DNA from: Apostichopus japonicus
Taxonomy: Eukaryota > Echinodermata > Holothuroidea > Aspidochirotida > Stichopodidae
NCBI RefSeq assembly: GCF_037975245.1
Contig: NC_092568.1
Location: forward strand, 16,265,001 to 16,329,000
Direction: 5' to 3'
DNA: 64,000 nucleotides
Positions 24,979-38,333 of the stretch are shown in pieces. Numbering within the stretch: the stretch's first letter is position 1; every line of letters begins with the position of its first letter. Made by a program: the position numbers and the translations under genes. A model generated the notes under the pieces. The model saw nothing but the letters and a program-made list of their open reading frames with translations. It ran no database searches and had not been told where the DNA came from.

Positions 24979-25945
24979 TAGGGATGCACCGGATCCAAAT
25001 TTTTGGATCCGGCCGGAACCGGATTTTGCCGGATAGTACATGAAATCCGGCCGGATTTTTTCATGACACAAAAGAAAATCATTAATAAGAGATATAGAAG
25101 TATGAGACAAGGAGCAAATCTCAGGTGAGGTATATGCATATTAAAAGAAGGTGAAATTAAGACCCCATTTATGACATTAAATATGACTTGAAGTGGTGTA
25201 ATCTACATTCTTTAATAAAATAACTACAATATAATTGTTGACAAGCTTGATACAATATGTAAATTTGTTTGCTGGAAAAATACTGCATACTATCTATGAA
25301 CATAATTGTCTCTGTATGTCTCTGTAGAAAGGTTACTTTTGAAATTGTTTTCATTGTCAGCTCTGGAATTAATCTTTTTTGATGAGAATTAAAGTTATTC
25401 TAAGGTTTAAGAATGAACTTTAAGATGAAGTGGTTTTTGTGGGATTAAAACAAATTCAGACGTATTTAACCATATAAGAGATTGTTTCACACATAAAAAT
25501 TCAGAGAACATGAATGCCAACAATAATGGGAAAGTAAAGATTCAATGGAACAGTATTTTGACTGATAAGTATATAAATGGTCTATTTTAACTGCACAATA
25601 TTCAACTGATGAAGGCTGCAAGAAATGATTTCACTCAAACTTTATTTGTTGTATATAGCTTCATATTATTACAGTAGTTGTATTATTTTGGTTGATCTTT
25701 AGAAACATTGGGTCAGACCATTGAGAAAATTAAATTAAACATGTTAAACCTAATTTTTCCTTACTTTGAATGTTTTTATTAATTTTTGGAAATAGTTTAC
25801 ATTGATTTAGTTAATACCAACACCTATTTAAGGAATAATTCAGGCCAGATTTTGAAAAAGATCCGGCCGGATTTTGAAAAATATCCGGCCGGAACCAGAA
25901 CCGGATAATTGCTCACTATCCGGCCGGATATCCGGTGCATCCCTA
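24979..25945. mobile_element. hAT-type non-autonomous element inside the minisatellite
   Basis: A 967-bp insertion with terminal inverted repeats TAGGGATGCACCGGAT and ATCCGGTGCATCCCTA, flanked by a perfect 8-bp target duplication GTCAAGAT (24971-24978 and 25946-25953). TAGGG-type ends and an 8-bp duplication are diagnostic of the hAT superfamily. Subterminal CCGGCCGGA motifs repeat at both ends and could bind a transposase. There is no transposase frame. Confidence 0.93.
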
Positions 25946-25953
25946 GTCAAGAT

Positions 25954-26294
25954 GGAGAAACCTTTACAAAGAATAGACAATATGGACATATCTTTACAAA
26001 GAATAGGCAAGATGGGCATACCTTTACAAAGAATAGACAAGATGGACATACCTTTACAAAGAATAGACAGGATGGACATATCTTTACAAAGAATAGTCAA
26101 GATGGACATATATTTACAAAGAATAGACAGGATGGACATATCTTTACAAAGAATAGACAAGATGGACATATCTTTACAAAGAATAGTCAAGATGGACATA
26201 TCTTTACAAAGAATAGACAGGATGGACATATCTTTACAAAGAATAGACAATATAGACGTATCTTTACAAAGAATAGTCAAGATGGACTTAAATT
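25954..26294. repeat. 30-bp minisatellite, right block
   Basis: About 11 units of the same 30-bp repeat continue after the hAT element, mostly the GACATATC type with AGACAGGATG and AGTCAAGATG variants. It is the same array as the left block, separated by the insertion. Confidence 0.93.
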
Positions 26295-27518
26295 GCAAAG
26301 AATGGTCTCACTGAACACAATGACACTGCCTTATCGAGAGTTTTCTCATCATTGGGTGACACCTACAACAAGGGTGACACCTACTGTATAATCTTTATGC
26401 CCCATCCATAAGTGGCTATATCTGTTGATGCCACTGTACAGTACATAATCCATATAGCAGTATCCTCGGACAACCTTACCCATTGGTCTGATTAAGGACA
26501 GTGTAGCACCTTTAAAGTAGGAACAACCCTTGATATATATACATCTCCCCTACTTCTTACCCATCCAACTTTTGGCAAATAAATATGTCAAACACACACT
26601 CAGGGGAACCCTAACCAGGATAAATGCATCTTGGTTCCAATTTCCTAGAAAGTGAATTATGGACTAATTTCTGCTCTGTAGAGCATATTTATGACACATG
26701 GAGAAAGAAGAGACTGAGCTGATCTGTGTGATTTACTGGCCTCATCTAGATGGAGACAACAGACCAACCATTACAGTAAAGAGTGCTCAAAGAGATGATA
26801 ATCAGTTTGTTTCATGACCAGACAATTTATTGCTTGTAAATATGTTCTGCTTTGCTGATCACCCAGCCAGCTCTTAATAGTTTAAAGGGAGATACTAGAG
26901 AGAATTACACAACTAAAGAGTACAGAATTAACCTACATAGCTCTAAAGCCATTGAGTCTACATGCAGTTTCTAAATATGATATTTCTGCTTTGTCTGCCC
27001 TTAATTCACAATCAGTTTTTTTTCAAGTTTGTCGTTTCCTTCTTCATATTCGATGGCTACGCCTACAGGAAGACACAATATTTGCTTAATTTAAATCTGG
27101 CATATGAAGGAGCCAATCGCATGTAAATGCATGGTAATTCTAGGTTCTCCTATTGAGACGTTAGTGAGTTTGAACAACTTTTGAACTTATCAGTACTCAC
27201 TCAGGTTTCCCCTTCAGAGGGGTACTTAGCTGACTCACAGACCTACAGGAAACAAACATTTAACTCCCAAAATGATAAAATAAAGTAACCTAAAGGGAAA
27301 AAGATTAGGAAACACAACTATTGCTATGCTTAATTAAGAAAAAAACAATCAAATGACAACAGTACAACACTGGGTTAAAGTTAAAATAATAAATTCACTC
27401 TACTTGATGTAGGTCACATGATTGGAAAACCCCGTTCACAGCTTGCAGTAAGTTGACCTTCAGTTCAGTCTCTTTGGCCTTGGCTTCAAAGGGAATGTTA
27501 TCATGAAACAATTAAAAT
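26295..27518. other. Intergenic DNA, no gene seen
   Basis: No domain, splice-bounded exon or repeat structure recognised apart from short low-complexity runs. Confidence 0.5.
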
Positions 27519-27970
27519 AAGGTGACCAGACGTCCCCGATTTTCAGGGACAGTCCCCGATTACAGTGTGCTGTCCCCAATGAACAAGTGTCCCTGAAAAT
27601 GTCCCTGATTCGTCAAAATGTTCAGGAATTTGGAAAATATCCCACATTATTAGTAAAATAATTGTAAACACAAAATTTAGTCAAGTGTGCAGTCGCAGAA
27701 TGGAACGGAACACAAATTTATGACAAAAGCAACTCACAAGCTCACAAAGAACCACGTAATGTAAGTGAATTTCATCTAAGGAAAAGCTACATATTTGAAA
27801 ATAAAATTGATTTAAAAAGTGCTTCTAAGTATCACCATTTTACATCTAAGCACCTTAGGCACTTGAAAATTTTCCAAAGGGGAGGGGCCACTCCCTCCCC
27901 TTAAACCCCTTGCTCATATCAGTCACGCAATAAATGTCCCTGATTCCAGTCAGGAAAATATGGTCACCTT
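27519..27970. mobile_element. Short TIR element, GGTGACCA ends
   Basis: About 450 bp bounded by AAGGTGACCA and TGGTCACCTT. The left end repeats GTCCCCGATT and GTCCCTGA motifs, and the right end again has TGTCCCTGATTCC. An imperfect 9-bp direct repeat (ttaaaataa against ttaaactaa) overlaps the ends. An internal block, TTCTAAGTATCACCATTTTA, followed by a GGGGAGGGG motif, is shared with the element at 38334. No coding capacity. Confidence 0.6.
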
Positions 27971-29511
27971 AAACTAAAAGGAAACATTACACTAAGCTGT
28001 TCAGTGAAATGTTTTAGTGTGACCAAACATAGTCAGACATAGTTTTAAAGGATTTATCAAAACATGAAAGGGAGACAACTCTTGCACACATCAACAATCT
28101 ACCTAATTTACACAAAATGCACAATTTAGCTACGTGTCCTTGCCCTTTTATTCTCTGCATTGTTTTGTTGCTATTGCTAGGTGATGGTTTGCATTCACCT
28201 GTTGAGTAAACAAAGTTCACTGGTCACCTATGGTAACTTGGTCTAATCAATCAGGCATGTATAACTTAGCAAATGGTCTAACAAAACTATAAACTAAAAT
28301 CTTCATGATTGAATTTCTCTGCTAAGAGGCAGAGACAGAATTTGGTCAACAGAAAGCATCATCTATGATGTTAATGGTAATTTCGAAGTAGTTCTACACA
28401 TCTTTGACTTTATTCAAATTCATGTACATAACTTTTGTGAATAGAACTCAAGGAGGGAGTTTGAACCCAGCAGGTTGCAATCTACACAGTGCAGTTTCTT
28501 CTTAATGTCATTCTATTTGGCTTACCTTTACAGGCATATTTACTCTCAATTTCTAAGCTGTGCAGAGCTTAATAAAAACAAAAACACTATTTGCAGTCTT
28601 GCAGAAGTACTGTTTATTCAAAACTACCCCTTCAATTGATTCACTTCTACTTCTAACACTGGTGGAACCATTTTACAGGTTCAGCTGTTTCGTGCAAAAA
28701 ACAGATACACAAAGACCATGTGGACCATTAGAAGTTCTGCAAACAAACACTTGAAAGATCTCGAAGATGATAAACATGATGCATGTAACTTTGATCAGAC
28801 AAAGTTAAACCTACTTGTGTTCTTGTCTTTTGTAATTCTGCTGCAACAAAGCACAGCTGCTTAGGTCACAAGCTGGTCAATATGGTACAGTATGTCACAT
28901 TAATGCCACATCTGTCCTGTAATGACATGTAGTTAATTAAGGATTTCAAAGAATTAAACAATCAACAAGGAAATTCCAATTATTAAATTCATGTAGTGTA
29001 AATGTGAACAAAAATGTAAATAAGTAAATGTAAATTTCCCCCCCCCCCCCTTTTTAGTTGGGAGTGTTCTTCTTTGTTAAACCTTCTTTAGGTTTTATAG
29101 AAGCCTTCCTTTCACACCTGAATTTCACACATGTTACTGTATGTTTATTGTATTTCTAACATTCAGTTGTGAAGAAACAAACAATCAAATTGAATAATGC
29201 TTTACATGATTTAAAAGCATCACATCCATGACCATTTTTATATTAAAAATGATCTAGTTTCAGTCACTAACATACGATATGCTGATAGTTTTTGTCTATA
29301 ATTGTAACTATAGACTGTACAGTACATATTTGATAGTGACATTACCACCTTTATGGCAGCGTGTACAGTTTATACAAATAAGTTCTCTCGAAAAGCATAT
29401 TTTTGTCAATATCTTCTGTTGAATTTCATCAATACTGCCCTCAGTAGTAACCTTCAAAATGAGATGCACTTGTATCCATATCATATGGAAGGATTTATTC
29501 ACAGCTAAGAT
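27971..29511. other. Intergenic DNA, no gene seen
   Basis: AT-rich; a poly-C run at about 29039-29050. No recognisable exon. Confidence 0.5.
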
Positions 29512-29580
29512 AAGATAAGATAAGAGATAAGAGATAAGATAAACTTTATTGCATCCGATAGGGAAATTACATGCTTGCAG
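29512..29580 (-). mobile_element. Possible retroelement 3' end with (TTATC)n tail
   Basis: Read on the minus strand, AATTTCCCTATCGGATGCAA is followed by TAAAGTTTATC and several TTATC units. A sequence ending in a short pentanucleotide microsatellite is typical of truncated non-LTR elements. The upstream extent was not determined. Confidence 0.4.
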
Positions 29581-32500
29581 CTAGGCCACAATGTCCAATT
29601 TATCCACCCAGACTGGACAATTTTTAGGTACGTACTATACAGCACTCTGCACACTGCATGGGAGTCTATAGAAACCTTCTGTAAATATTAACCTTCCCTC
29701 TACCATGGGTCAAAACTACCTTTAGTTAACCTTGTCTCTTTCAACTCATCAAACAACTAATGTAAAGATGAAGATGAAGATGGCTTGGCCTGACAACAAT
29801 AGTACAATACCAGCTGAGTACTGTCTGATGTTCCTATTACATAACAGCTATAGTTGCCTCTATATCAATGGCCTTGACAAGAATGGATTTGTTTAAATCC
29901 TATTCACAAATGTTCTACACATGTAACTCTCTGACAGAGTTGTTCCATACAATCATGGTTATCACCGGCATAAAAAAAATGTAACTCCATCAGTGTCCAT
30001 GAAGAAACTCAACGGACCAAAACATCATATGTACATGAGAAAGAAATGTTACTATTCAATACCCATTTTCTATAAGGAAGACATGGATTATTGTGTACAG
30101 TAAGCTATGGCATTTGCAAGTTCAAACTGTCAATCTTTTAAACCGACTAGATTAAAAGTCAGGGATGTTGCCTATTTATAAAGAGCAAATTGAGGGCTAT
30201 GGGACTAATTATATGGTTATTCAGCTCAAAGCCAATGGATGTTGATTTGTATTGCTGCCGTTTAATGCTTACACGTTACAGGAAGAGAGGCAGGGAATAA
30301 ATTTTATCCAGTATCGCATCGCAAAATTCTATACGAAATATTCAAATTGCTATACAAGTGTAAAATGATACATAGCCGTTTTCTGCACAGGAACCAAAGT
30401 TTCCAATGAGAGAAAAAGTGAGGACCTTTGAAAATGCTACAATAAACATTTGAATGCTAAGTTATTCCCTGAGAGGTACAGTTTAATTATAAACACATTG
30501 CATTACTGTTATTCAGCTAGTCAGTCCTGAATCTCAATGTAATGGCATTTCTAGCTAGTTTGTTGAGAATGACACACAACTCTCATACACATAAATAAGT
30601 ATTAAATAAGTATTCTGCAAAATTTTCTTCCCAATGTATCAACTATATTTTACTTTAACTTACTTTACTTACAAATCATAATATACACATACATGTGAGT
30701 GCTGTGTACAGCTGCAGTAAAAGTAAGGCTTATTAAATTTCTTCCTTCCATTTCACAATAATGTTTCCCAGACACCTTTGACCTCCATTATACAAAGCAA
30801 GTATCACATGATTTTCAACTAATCTTTACATATTCATAGTGCATGGATAACTTGGGGTCACACCTTCATGAAGTACATTTAATATAATACTGATAGAGAT
30901 ACCAACAGACACAGTTATGGTCTCTTAGGAACTACAGGTAGCTCACATATAAATTTACATGATCAGATTTTGTAATGCTTTTACGGTTTGTCAAAGTCCC
31001 TTTAGTGCTTTATTGTGTTTAATAAAACGTTCCTAATATACACAGCTCATTCGCAGAGCGGTTTGAATGCTAACATTTGAGGGAAGGGATTGAAAAAATT
31101 GTATACAAGATCAGAAACTTCTTGTAACGTCTGAAGATTTTCGTCCCTTACAAGCAAGCAGTGTACAACTTGTGTACGTTGGCTTACAGCCCACTTTATA
31201 ACTGCACTGAATTTTACATATTGTAATCAAAGGTCTATTATTAAAACAGTAAACAGTGATATCACGAAAGACTACACAGAGAGGCGTTATCATCTCCGAT
31301 GGAAATCGACATACCAATGTAAGTTTCCACGCTTATATGAAGTTTATTTACTATCACAACCAACTAGTATAAATGATAATGCATGTAAGCAAGCTGCCAT
31401 GTCAATAGTTTAGTCCTTAACCTTTCCCTCTTACTGCAAGTCAACCGGTACAAATGCTAATGATGTTGCGCATTGGTTACAGCGAATTTCGGACTTGAAT
31501 AAAGGCCAAAAAGGCACATTTTCTGGGCATTCTGCCTCAGGGCAACTGTTTACCTCAGTCTGGGATTGCCTTGTTGCTTGCACACTGCTCGGTTTCAACT
31601 TTGTGAATACTAGTCAGCAATAATTAACAAGCATGTTTGCAAGGAAATTCAAATGGGATTTTCAACTACGAGTGTAGAACAGTTTTCTCTTCAAGATGAG
31701 TGTTACACTGTCCGCCACCGGAATATCCCTTTTTATCTGGCTTTTCATGATACAAAATTTCATGCAAATGCAGTATTACTCCTCATTGCAAGTGCAAGAG
31801 AACTGCTTAAAGATACAACTTACATACTCTTTAAGGCACTATACTGCCCTAAACTCAGTTAAATTCCCAACAACTGTTTTTATTACAATTTTAATGAAGT
31901 CCTGCTTTTCAGCAAAGAGACTAATCAAACAACGGACTCTATACTTCAACTTTCAACACATGTAGGTCCAAAACCAGCAGTGTACAGTGCAATTGTTATT
32001 GTTCTGGCAGGACTAGAGTCACAAGCTATTGTTATGTTCGACTAGCAGCTTTTGCTTTGAATATCCTTCACTGAAGCAGTTAAAACACCAATCCACCCAC
32101 TTCAAAAGGAAGCACCAACCACACTATTGCAATGGCATTACAGTACTTACTGTGGCACCTACTTTTCTGTACCTCCCACACACACTATATTTCAATGGTG
32201 ACATATGGCTGCAAGAATTAGCCTAAGTATGGAATGTAAATTTTCATGATTATTTATATACCCTAAAACATACACACACACCCAGACACACACAGTTTCA
32301 TGAGAAACTAAACAAAAAGCCAGGCATGACAAATTTGGGCATAAATTTTACTGTATTAATTGGTTTATCAAAGAGTAAGAATCAAGTTTTGATACAAAAT
32401 ATTTATCGCAAATTACTTCCAAGATGAAAGCATCATCGCTTTGATTACTGCCATATTAACTATTAGCTTACTAAATCCTACTGGCAGGTGACAAACTGTA

Positions 32501-33397
32501 GTACATGACATGATGGTAGTCCAACCCTGCATGTTGTTTCAAGAAGTAACATCAAGTGAATGCTTTATTTCTTGTTCTAAGATTGAGATCTATGATCATA
32601 ACAAAGTCAACATGATATAAATGTGGACATAAATATTAAAGATTACTAATACTAAACTTACCAGGTATCTGTTAGCGAATGGCTAAGAACCTACAGTGAG
32701 TAGATACAGAAATTAAAAGTATCCTTCTAGTCATGCCTGAACTGGAACTGGGATGTTGCCTCCGAGTACTACTTTGTGATGAACTGGAATTAACCAATGA
32801 TGCTTAAGCTCTTTGCAACACAAAGCTCAGAAAATAAAATATTAATACTACTGTATACTCTACAATCCACACTACCCTGGCCTTGAGTGACCTTGGTGAC
32901 ATTACCACCAGTGTAACCCAAGGTGTAACCTATCCTACATTATATGGGACCATATTGGCAAAATCTCATCAAATATACTGTGTCCAAAATGATTTACCTT
33001 GGTATCACAAACTTTAGTTTACAGTAGGACACAAATTGGTACCAGAATCGTTGCGATAGCTCAAGTATGAGGCATGAGGACATATGAAATCGATATTTCA
33101 ACCAAAGCAGAGTTTTTGCAAACATATGACAAGGTCTTCCCTAGTTCTGGAACTGAAAATAAGTTGGAGAGATCTCTCCCTGTAAACTGAAACTGAGACC
33201 AAGTTATTTTTCTGAACTTGACATGTCTAATAGCACAGACTTGGACTATTGAACTATCTGTGACTGAGCAGCATCAGGCTACATAATTAAGGATCACTAT
33301 AAGTACTTGTAGATCAATTTCTATGATAAGTGACAGTATTTTCTGTGCTGAGCACCTATAAGCTAAATGATACACAGTATCCCACACGTGTATATAG
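29581..33397. other. Intergenic DNA, no gene seen
   Basis: No recognisable gene. Contains one relic of TTAA family 1 (31640-31733). Open frames of 60-90 codons lack domains. Confidence 0.5.
31640..31733 (+). repeat. Right-end relic of TTAA MITE family 1
   Basis: ATGGGATTTTCAACTA, CTCTTCAAGATGAGTGTTAC and CCGGAATATCCCTTT match the right part of the 449-1090 element (ATGGGGTTTTCAACTAGCAG and GGAATATCCCTTTAA) and the end of the 40.3-kb relic. The terminal TTAA has become TTTT. Confidence 0.55.
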
Positions 33398-34408
33398 TAG
33401 TGTTTACACGGGTCCAAAAATCGGGAACCGGGTACCCGAGGGCCGTTACCCGTCGGGTATCCGGGTACCCGGAAAAAATTGTTTACCCTCGTGTATCACG
33501 ATTTTCAAGAAATTACTTATTGGATGCTGTAATAAATGCATTATATTCTCTACTGACAATGTTTTCATGTTCAAATACGTAGGTCTAAGATAAGGTATAA
33601 AACCTCCCTCAATAATTTTTATTTGCTTGTGTTTCTTAATTACTTAATTATAATTAGCATTACTACTATCATCGCACTGCCGCCGCTGCTTATGCTAGCT
33701 CGTGCACGTCTATTGGATCAAACCATATAAATATCCAATTTAGCTCTTAAACAGTTTTTAATACTACTACTATCTATTATGCAGGCCCAGGGTTCGCATT
33801 AGCCGCGAGATTGCGCGAATATTTGATCGCATTTGGAATAAACGATTAGTAAAAAGCCACTTGCGATTACTATTTTTTAGTTATCCCGTCTTTAATCCAT
33901 AAACATCGCGTAAAATTCCTTGTCAGCCTTTCCTTCTTTGAAATAAACGAATGAATAAATAATAATTTCTTCCACATGGTAGCCTAACACCACACTAAGT
34001 CAATGCGAAATCTAGCTAAGCCTAACCATCTGTTTATTTGCTGGAGTTGTGACGCAGTTATAAGACATCCATGGAATACTTTCGTTATTGCTGTTACGTT
34101 CGACCACATGGTTGCCTAAAACCATACTAAGTCAATGGGGGTAGTCTAGCCTAGCCATCTGTTTATTAGCTGAAATTGTGACGCAGTTATAAGATATCTA
34201 TGGAAAGCTTTCGTTATTGCTGTTATCTTCGAACACATGGTAGCCTAACAACACACTAAGTCAATGGGAAATCAGCCTAACCGTCGGTTTGGCAATTTTT
34301 TTTTTTTTTTAAATCACACTTTGCTTAGGATTCGGGTAATAAATTAGGAACCGGGTAATATCGCGTCGGGCGGGTACCCGGGTACCCGGATAACCCGTGC
34401 AAACACTA
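33398..34408. mobile_element. hAT-type non-autonomous element with GGGTACCCG motifs
   Basis: A 1011-bp element with ends TAGTGTTTACACGGGT and ACCCGTGCAAACACTA, flanked by a perfect 8-bp duplication GTATATAG (33390-33397 and 34409-34416). Subterminal regions on both sides carry repeated GGGTACCCG palindromes. The interior has about three units of a roughly 120-bp repeat (CACACTAAGTCAATG and GTTATTGCTGTTA motifs). No transposase frame. Superfamily inferred from duplication length and end structure. Confidence 0.9.
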
Positions 34409-34784
34409 GTATATAGTCATCAACAATCCATCCCGTTTTATGTTAACAGTGAAAAACATACTGATAATTTGGCTGCTTCAAAAGTGATTGTCAGTTACAG
34501 CATGTTTTTATAGAGTGTAACAATTAGTTTTGTTCACCTGGATTTTAATTATCATCAGGATTTTAAACATTACTTCCAATGCTTTTGCTTCTGTGACTGC
34601 TTCCAGCAGGATATTTGATTCCTCTGTTAACGTTTGTGACTCACTGATGGAATTCATCATCGTTTAACGTTCCAACAAATGAGATGTCTGATTCATTAGA
34701 CACAATTAAGAGATTGCAATTTGTACATCCTCTTGTCTCAGCTACTATCCATCATCCAAATCACGGAGGGAGTCGCATCTAGGT

Positions 34785-35392
34785 AGACACTCACACTTCA
34801 GTAATAGCTACAGTAGCAAGGGTGATTTGAGGTACATGTCCTTAGTGACACATGGAGAGAGTCCGTATAGGTATACTCACACTTGAGTAATAGCTACAAT
34901 AGCTGGGGTGATTTGAGGTATGTCCTCCTAAGTGACACATTGAGTGTCTGCAAAGGTATAAACTCACACTTCAGTAATACCTACAGTAGCAGGGGTGATT
35001 TGAGGTATGTCCTCCTAAGTGACACATTGAGTGTCTGCATAGGTATACACTCACACTTTAGTAATAGCTACAGTAGCTGGGGTGATTTGAGGTACATGTC
35101 CTTAGTGACACATGGAGAGAGTCCGTATAGGTATACTCACACTTGAGTAATAGCTACAGTAGCTGGGGTGATTTGAGGTATGTCCTCCTAAGTGACACAT
35201 TGAGTGAGTGTCTGCAAAGGTATACTCACACTTCAGTAATAGTTACAGTAGCAGGGGTGATTTTAGGTACGTCCTTAGTGACACATTGAGAGAGTCTGCA
35301 TAGGTATACACATTCACACTTCAGTAATAGCTACAGTAGCTGGGCGTGATTTGAGGTATGTCCTCCTACTGTACGCGACACATTAGAAGGTT
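34785..35392. repeat. Tandem array of about 87-bp units
   Basis: About seven units, each with CACACTTCAGTAATAGCTAC, AGTAG, GGGTGATTTGAGGTA and TGACACATTGAG plus a GTCTGCATAGGTATA tail. Spacing of the GTGATTTGAGGTA block is about 83-89 bp. Two unit types (TGTCCTCCTAAGTGAC and CATGTCCTTAGTGAC) are interspersed. Confidence 0.9.
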
Positions 35393-38333
35393 CTTCACAG
35401 AGTATCATAATTTACCACTTGAACTTTATTTCTTTCAAACTTAAACTTTGAAGCAGTTAGTGACAAGGTCATGTTTTGGATAAATGGTTCTTGTTTAAAC
35501 TGGGATAAATCAGAAGTACTGTATATCAGGTATTTTTTATTATAGTACAAGGATAACATTCATATTGATTATCATTATAAATAGAAAAAGATGGTTTATG
35601 CGCAGATTAGAAATCGATGGCGGGCAATGAAAGTCAGTCAGCTTGCTAAATGGAATCAGTTGTCACACAGTGATAAACAATTAATATGCAAATAAGAGAT
35701 GGTTCTATTAATGGCAACCACTAACCAGTGAAAACAAAGTTTTCAAATGAAACCATTTTTAAGGAGACATTTATTGAAATAAGTTATTGTTATTCACATA
35801 GCCAGGATGATCTCTTGCTTTAAGCACTTCTCTCTTCAGAACTTTTGTTTTCCTATTTTGAAAAAACAAGGAATCTTAACATTTCTGACCCTGATCCCAT
35901 GTGACCTAAAAATTACTACATACTGCAATATAAAAAAAAAATCACACAACATGAAACCAAGCTTAGCAGCTACCAACTGCTGTGGATAAGAAAACATTTT
36001 ATCATAAATTTGCACACTAAACAATGATCCCAAATGACCACATTTTACACTTTATAGACCAAGAATTCTAGACCCAAAATGACCAAGAAGTCCTTGCTCA
36101 TTTCTTGGCAAGAAAAAATTAATGTCAGCCATATATTGTGAATATCCAGGTATTCCTGAAAATTAAAATTCATGTTTCATGTTCATGTAAAATTCATGTT
36201 CTTCCCCGTAGATTATTATTGACTGCACTGATCCATTGCAACATACTTTGTAATGCTTCACCCTACGTACACTGTAGGTGTAACATTTCATATTCAGGTA
36301 AAGGAATAAGGAGACTTCAGATGTGAAAATAGATATAACAAATATATAAGCATCACAGTTTCATAAAAAGTAAAACATCTAAAACATCATGAGTAAACAT
36401 GCAAACTCAAGTAAATATCATGTTATCAGAGAATTCACTTAAATGAGAACATTACATGTATTTCTACATTATGTGACATGAATGAAGGGTAACCTGAGAA
36501 GCAACTGTAGTGGACACTGCTATTGCTGTTAATAAGGTGAAAGATGGTGTCATAATCAAGGGATGATTTTGGTGTAGACATGTATCAATCAGCACAGTTA
36601 AGATGAGACTGCAATGCATACAGATCTGGGTTGCCAGTTTTTCTGTGATGTAGTACAGCCAAAATAAGTGAAATACGAGTCAATTTGCTATTATATTACG
36701 ACAATTGACCCCTGTATATATAGGTAGGGGTTTATGTGGTTTTGCAATTCGTTGCAATTGGGGGTCTCTAAGATGATCATTAGGGTGTGAAACTTGGTAA
36801 AAATTGCCAATGTTTTTACCGACACATAGTCCTACATAAACCTTGGGTCTGACTGAACAACAATATGAAGCCGAATTTAACAATTTTCAGCAACTAATAT
36901 TTTCAAATTGGTAGGCCATTACAAAAAAAGCAAATGGCCAACATGCTGTTTGGCTGGAGCTTTTCTTTCCCTCTGGCCAAGAAAACTTGCAAAATGCCAC
37001 ATTATTCATAAATTTGGCACTTAAAATGCCACATTGGTTACACATGTACTGTACTTTGGGAGAAGACTATGCAGATATTGACTTGAAGATTGCATATATT
37101 GCCATGATTAACATAACTTTGCATTTGGGGACACACATTAGGAAATCAGCATAGCTATACCTATTTTCTGGTTTTTCTTTTATAGCAATAGCTCTATAGG
37201 TATTCAGGCAAGGGTAACATGTAATTGTGTAACTTCAGGACTGCAATGTCATGATGAGAATAGGTATACAAGGAAAGGACTAGAAAGTAAAAATAATAAT
37301 ATTTGTAAGGTTTTAAAACCAGGACCTGAGGGCATTGTAATGCACACAATTTTTCATCCAGATACCACACCAAAATTAAGTAGTTCCCAAATAAACATCA
37401 ACAGAAGGGATGTTTGACTTAAGTAATCTCAGCACACCAAAAAAATAAAGGAACAAAATGGTGTGCTCTCTGACACAGAAAAGAAGAAACTCAAACTGTT
37501 GTCAAATTGATAAAGGAGAGCAACCAAGAACAAATCCCTGTGAAATTCTAGGCAATGTATCATATTTAGTATAAAAATATAAAGGTATGAAATATGCCTA
37601 CCAAGTACTTAGTATCTTTGTGGTCATTTATGGATTTATATTTAAAGGAATTCTTCTCATGTATGCATGCTTTTTTTTAATATTTAGATGATAGTGAAAC
37701 TACTAGAAACTAATATATATGCACAATTAAAACCATGTGGTTTCACTTTCTACAGTTACATCACAGGATTGCATGTGATGTATAGGCTGGTTATGCATCT
37801 CTCAGCTGATTGGGTGAAAGCAAGAGTGTCAACCCTACTCAACTGTTGATCAGGTACATGTATAACAACGAACAATTAAATTTATTGAATCTCCACCCAA
37901 TCACAGACCAGTTGTTATTTCTATATGGCACTAAATCCTGACAAATGATTGTTGTCTGTTGTCACATCCTCTGTCATTCAACTGTCTAGTACTTAGAGTA
38001 GAGTGACCAGATGTCCTAGATTTCCAGGGACAATCCCTAGATTGCATGTATTTAGATCACTGAAAAGAACCTTACTTGTGTAGACATTACCTGTTTGGGA
38101 TAAAGTGTCAACATAGGCAACTATTGTTAGCTGCAAAGTTCACCCCCACTCACAAATAAATCCAACCTTATGTTAGAACATTGAATATTTTGACAGGCTT
38201 TGATTGGCATTCTTATGCATTTCCTTGTCACAGTTTCACGCTTCAAAAAATCAAATTCCAGTCTTTTTCAAAATCAAAACATGTTTCATGGTTGAATGTC
38301 AAGACTACCTTTGGAATGTAAGACAAGCTAATG
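35393..38333. other. Intergenic DNA, no gene seen
   Basis: AT-rich with no recognised exon. A short match (gagtgaccagatgtcc, near 38010) to the left end of the 27.5-kb TIR element suggests a truncated copy. Confidence 0.5.

Noticed and set aside
23030-26294. CRISPR-like array of regular repeats
   Set aside because: No distinct spacers: the whole 30-bp period is repeated and the host is a eukaryote. It is a minisatellite.
22955-26391. Many long open frames on both strands with decapeptide repeats (FTKNRQDGHT-like and MSILCKD-like)
   Set aside because: They are by-products of a 30-bp tandem repeat lacking stops. Frames exist on both strands, break at 29-bp units, and have no splice or domain context.
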